Positions 61,479 to 64,000 of a stretch of DNA of 64,000 bases are shown piece by piece. This stretch comes from Bacteroidetes bacterium 37-13 (lineage in GTDB: Bacteria > Bacteroidota > Bacteroidia > Chitinophagales > LD1), in assembly GCA_001897535.1 (NCBI GenBank), contig MKTC01000018.1:1-64000 (forward strand), in the 5' to 3' direction. The first letter of the stretch is position 1; each line of letters opens with the position of its first letter. The position numbers and the translations under genes are program-made. Below the pieces are notes generated by a model. It worked only from the letters and a program-made list of their open reading frames with translations. It was not told the DNA's origin and did not search any database.

Positions 61479-62351
61479 ATGGCTGAATGGGAGGGAAAAT
61501 CGAGAGGAACGCCTTTGGGCTATAGAATTTTTGTTTTTATTCTGTCAAATTTTGGTGTTTATCCTGCTTATTTGTTGCTTACTTTTGTGGCGATTTATTA
61601 TGTGTTTTTTTCCTCAAAAACCACACCGCACATCATTAGTTTTTATACTAAAAGAATTGGCTGGAGCAAGTTAAAAGCATGGTGGAAATTATATGTTACT
61701 TATCACCTAATTGGGCAAACGCTTATTGATAGAGTTGCCGTAACCGCAGGTTTGAGCAAGCAAATAAAAACAGCGCTGCAAGGAAACGAAAACATAAAGG
61801 AATTAGTGAAAAGAAACCAAGGTGGAATTTTGCTTAGCTCGCATTTTGGCAATTGGGGAATTGCGGCACATCGACTTATGAATTATGGCAGTGATGTGAA
61901 TGTATTGGTTTACGATACCGAACACGAGCAGATTAAGCAATATCTGAGTGGTGTTACCGGTGGTATAAAGTTTAAAGCTATTGTAATTAAAAACGACCTT
62001 TCGCATATTTATGAAATAGGCGAAGCGCTGCAACGAAACGAAGTTATTTGCATGACTGCCGATAGATATTTGCCCGGAAACAGAACGGTGAGCGCAAAGT
62101 TTTTTAATGAAGAAGCACTTTTCCCTGCAGGGCCTTTTCAGCTTATTAAATCTTTTAAAGTTCCTTACACTTTTGTGTATGGTGTGAAAACAGGATTAAC
62201 ACAATACGATTTTTTCGCGAAGCCGATAAGAGAAGTTACACCAAAAACTACTTTGCAAGATATTGTGAACGATTACGCTCAGGACTTAGAAGGCATGGCA
62301 AAAAAATATCCTGAACAATGGTTTAATTATTTCGATTTTTGGAAAAAATAA
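61479..62351 (+). CDS. LpxL/HtrB-like lipid acyltransferase with an altered active site
   Basis: 290 residues, a membrane anchor near the N-terminus (about 15-45), then an acyltransferase domain. The family's H-x4-D/E motif is normally HFGNWE or similar. Here the segment is SSHFGNWGIAAHR (near residue 120), with Gly at the acidic position (codon GGA; GAA would give Glu). The next family region, TADRYLPGNRTVSAKFFNEEALFPAG, is preserved. LpxL enzymes acylate lipid A; this branch in polyene-type clusters may transfer an acyl or polyene group. Activity is doubtful with the Gly. Confidence 0.85.
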   Translation: MAEWEGKSRGTPLGYRIFVFILSNFGVYPAYLLLTFVAIYYVFFSSKTTPHIISFYTKRIGWSKLKAWWKLYVTYHLIGQTLIDRVAVTAGLSKQIKTALQGNENIKELVKRNQGGILLSSHFGNWGIAAHRLMNYGSDVNVLVYDTEHEQIKQYLSGVTGGIKFKAIVIKNDLSHIYEIGEALQRNEVICMTADRYLPGNRTVSAKFFNEEALFPAGPFQLIKSFKVPYTFVYGVKTGLTQYDFFAKPIREVTPKTTLQDIVNDYAQDLEGMAKKYPEQWFNYFDFWKK

Positions 62352-62357
62352 TCACTT

Positions 62358-62786
62358 ATGAAACTGCCAATTTCCGGTGCTGTACTTTGGGATTTGATAC
62401 CACAAAAAAATCCATTTGTTTTAATTTCTACCATCGAAGAAATAGAAGGAAATAAATGCACAACTACTTTTTTGGTTGAAGAAAACCATGTGATGGTAAA
62501 TAATAATACACTTACCGAAGGCGGTTTAATAGAGAATATTGCACAAACTTGTGCCGCCAAAGCCGGCTACGAAAGTGTGTTGGAAGGCAAGCCAATTCCG
62601 CTTGGTTTTATTGGTGATGTACGCAATTTTGCTTGCAAAAGTTTACCTAAAACCGGAAGTATAATTTCTACCATTATAGAAGTGGAACACAAAGTGTTTA
62701 ATACATTTATTATTTCCGGAGTGGTGTATGAAAATGGAAATGAAATTGCGTGCTGCAAAATGAAAGTATTTGAAGAAGAGAAGTAA
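62358..62786 (+). CDS. FabZ-like 3-hydroxyacyl-ACP dehydratase
   Basis: 142 residues, single hot-dog fold. LWDLIPQKNPFVLIST corresponds to the FabZ LLPHRYPFLLVD region, with Gln in place of His. The segment NHVMVNNNTLTEGGLIENIAQ corresponds to the FabZ HFPGxPxxPGVLxxEAxAQ region and keeps a His and a Glu at about the catalytic spacing. It starts 6 bases after the acyltransferase, so the two are cotranscribed. Such divergent dehydratases occur in aryl polyene/flexirubin pathways, which fits the neighbour. Confidence 0.87.
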   Translation: MKLPISGAVLWDLIPQKNPFVLISTIEEIEGNKCTTTFLVEENHVMVNNNTLTEGGLIENIAQTCAAKAGYESVLEGKPIPLGFIGDVRNFACKSLPKTGSIISTIIEVEHKVFNTFIISGVVYENGNEIACCKMKVFEEEK

Positions 62787-62803
62787 ATTTTATTCTCTCA
62801 AGT

Positions 62804-63565
62804 TTATACTTCTAATGTTAATCCATCGTAAGCGATAAAGAAATTTTTTGGGAGTGTAGCTTGCCGAGTTTCATGTGTTCCGGCATGGTGACTGATATGA
62901 ATAAAATAAACTTTTTTTGGGTTCAGTTCTGTAGCAAGTTCAATAGCTTGAGCAAATGTAAGGTGCGAATGATGCTCTTGGTCGCGCAAAGCATTCAGTA
63001 CTAAAACATCTAAGTTTTTCAACTTTTCTTTTTCGCTTGGTGCAATGGTTTTGCAATCGGTTACGTAAGCAAAATTCCCCATTCTAAAACCCAACACAGG
63101 CATTTCTGCGTGCATCACTTCGGCAGGTGTAATTGCCAAATCGCCAATGCTGAATGGTGCATTTGAAATGCGTTTAAAATTCACTTTGGGTAAATACGGA
63201 TAATTAGTTTTTCTAAAAACGTAAGCGTGTAATTCTCTAATTCCTTCTTCAGAAAATTCGTTGCAGTAAATATCAATTGGCTTTTGCAAAATAAAGTTGA
63301 GCGAACGAATTTCATCTAAACCGCCAATGTGGTCGCGGTGCGGATGCGTAACTAAAATAGCATCGAGCGTTTTAATGTTTTCGCGTAAAAACTGTTGGCG
63401 CAAATCTGGACCCATATCCACCAAAAGTTTCAGGTTTTCTGTTTCTACAAAAATAGAACAGCGCAGGCGGTTATCTCGTGGGTCGCTGCTGGTACAAACT
63501 TCGCAACTACAGCCTATTTGTGGTATTCCTGAACTTGTGCCTGTGCCTAAAAAAGTAATTTTCAC
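62804..63565 (-). CDS. MBL-fold hydrolase, PhnP-like
   Basis: 253 residues, metallo-beta-lactamase fold. The N-terminus FLGTGTSSGIPQIGCSCEVC and the SSDPRDNRLRCS segment mark the PhnP/phosphoribosyl cyclic phosphate phosphodiesterase branch, with a cysteine cluster that can bind an extra zinc. The metal motif is THPHRDHIGGLDEI near residue 76; further ligands lie in VMHAEM and the final HISHHAGTHE. In phosphonate-using bacteria PhnP works with a C-P lyase, but no phn gene is nearby, so the substrate may differ. Confidence 0.88.
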   Translation of the reverse strand: MKITFLGTGTSSGIPQIGCSCEVCTSSDPRDNRLRCSIFVETENLKLLVDMGPDLRQQFLRENIKTLDAILVTHPHRDHIGGLDEIRSLNFILQKPIDIYCNEFSEEGIRELHAYVFRKTNYPYLPKVNFKRISNAPFSIGDLAITPAEVMHAEMPVLGFRMGNFAYVTDCKTIAPSEKEKLKNLDVLVLNALRDQEHHSHLTFAQAIELATELNPKKVYFIHISHHAGTHETRQATLPKNFFIAYDGLTLEV

Positions 63566-63573
63566 GGTAGTAA

Positions 63574-63855
63574 TTATCCGAAAAGCGTTTCAGCTTTTGA
63601 GCTTAAAATTTTTAGATATAAATTTCGCGTGTCTTCGGTTAAAGCTTCCGGAACAACATTTATTTCGGTAAGTATTTCCATTAAGCTATTTATTTTCGCT
63701 TCTATGTCGTGAAATTTATTGATAACTACTACACGCTTACTTTCCAGCACGCAATAGCCATTGTTGAAATTACCTTTTTCATAGCGAACCGAATAGCCGC
63801 TTTCTTCGTAAATGTCTTCAATTTTTTTCAGCAATGCGGCATTGTACTTAAACAT
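63574..63855 (-). CDS. Small conserved hypothetical protein
   Basis: 93 residues, mixed helix and strand, no signal peptide or membrane segment. It begins MFKYNAALLKKIEDIYEESG and contains GNFNNGYCVLESKRVVVINKF. It is immediately upstream of the PhnP-like gene (8-base gap) and probably in one operon with it. I do not recognise a family with a function. Confidence 0.75.
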   Translation of the reverse strand: MFKYNAALLKKIEDIYEESGYSVRYEKGNFNNGYCVLESKRVVVINKFHDIEAKINSLMEILTEINVVPEALTEDTRNLYLKILSSKAETLFG

Positions 63856-63944
63856 AATCCTACTTCAATTTTTATTTCTGAAAAGCATAAGTGAATATGC
63901 TAAACTTGCAACGAATTTAATGTTTTATCGCAAGCGGTTTAATT

Positions 63945-64000
63945 ATGAAGAAACAAACACTGTTGATATTTCTTTTTCCATTGTTTTTAATGGCACAGCA
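63945..64000 (+). CDS. N-terminus of a secreted protein (partial)
   Basis: An ATG at 63945 begins MKKQTLLIFLFPLFLMAQ, a clear signal peptide with cleavage after Ala or Gln, and the gene runs off the right edge. TAAACTTG at 63901-63908 (7 of 8 to TAnnTTTG) may be the -7 box. The mature function cannot be seen. Confidence 0.7.
   Translation, partial: MKKQTLLIFLFPLFLMAQ

Noticed and set aside
1-64000. CRISPR arrays, tRNA or rRNA genes, insertion sequences
   Set aside because: No regularly spaced repeats with unique spacers, no cloverleaf-like sequences ending in CCA, and no transposase-like frames were seen on reading.

Overview
The window is AT-rich bacterial DNA from a member of the phylum Bacteroidota, probably Chitinophagales or a relative (class and order are inferred only). 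The evidence is type IX secretion (T9SS) C-terminal sorting domains, a giant SprB/CHU_C-type gliding adhesin, DUF4397, DUF4476 and DUF2851 proteins, lipoproteins with SCK/SCN-like lipoboxes, almost no Shine-Dalgarno sequences, and many copies of the Bacteroidota -7 promoter box TAnnTTTG. It reads as ordinary chromosome. I found no rRNA, tRNA, CRISPR array, transposase or integrase.

Layout. 1-5.2 kb: tail of a T9SS protein, a DUF4397 secreted protein, rsmA, purN, an Fnr-type regulator and a small helical protein that may be a degenerate hemerythrin. 5.2-9.0 kb (minus): an MsbA-like ABC exporter and a TPR/PD40/OmpA protein. 9.2-13.6 kb: queD, gcvP, a 446-base gap with interleaved inverted repeats, and a GNAT. 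13.6-17.8 kb: a histidine kinase/response regulator pair, divergent from a beta-helix lipoprotein whose promoter carries a direct repeat. 18-24.3 kb: an acyl carrier protein and ketosynthase pair, an RNA m5C methyltransferase coupled to sppA, folK and citrate synthase. 24.5-30 kb: an aldonolactone-oxidase-type flavoprotein, a PrsW protease, an unknown helical-repeat protein, DedA and a DUF4476 protein. 30-34.8 kb (minus): an OmpA/PD40 paralogue, a VOC protein, lpxH, a propeller-like protein and scoA. 34.9-44.5 kb: DUF2851, a 157-bp inverted-repeat element, radC, lipoproteins, PBP1A, rhomboid, a glycosyltransferase, a YeiH-type transporter and ribosomal protein bTHX with a histone-H1-like tail. 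44.8-51.7 kb: a tail-collar secreted protein with a stop codon inside its signal peptide, xth, a TonB receptor with a lipoprotein, and dinB. 51.8-64 kb: the 1941-residue adhesin, a lipoprotein, a frameshifted T9SS protein, a RetSat/CrtI-like oxidoreductase divergent from an LpxL-like acyltransferase and a FabZ-like dehydratase, a PhnP-like hydrolase and a cut-off secreted protein.

How the genes fit together. Much of the content is cell envelope: lipid A and lipid acyl chemistry, peptidoglycan synthesis, OmpA anchors, lipoproteins, TonB uptake and T9SS cargo. The acpP/ketosynthase pair at 18-19.5 kb and the oxidoreductase/acyltransferase/dehydratase group at 59.7-62.8 kb resemble parts of aryl-polyene/flexirubin-type pathways and may work together although 40 kb apart.

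The most interesting signals are: a -7 promoter box only 3-7 bases upstream of the start codon in at least nine genes, suggesting leaderless mRNAs; two genes each broken by a single-base change; a four-copy dispersed repeat; an acyltransferase lacking its usual acidic catalytic residue; and bTHX with an H1-like tail.
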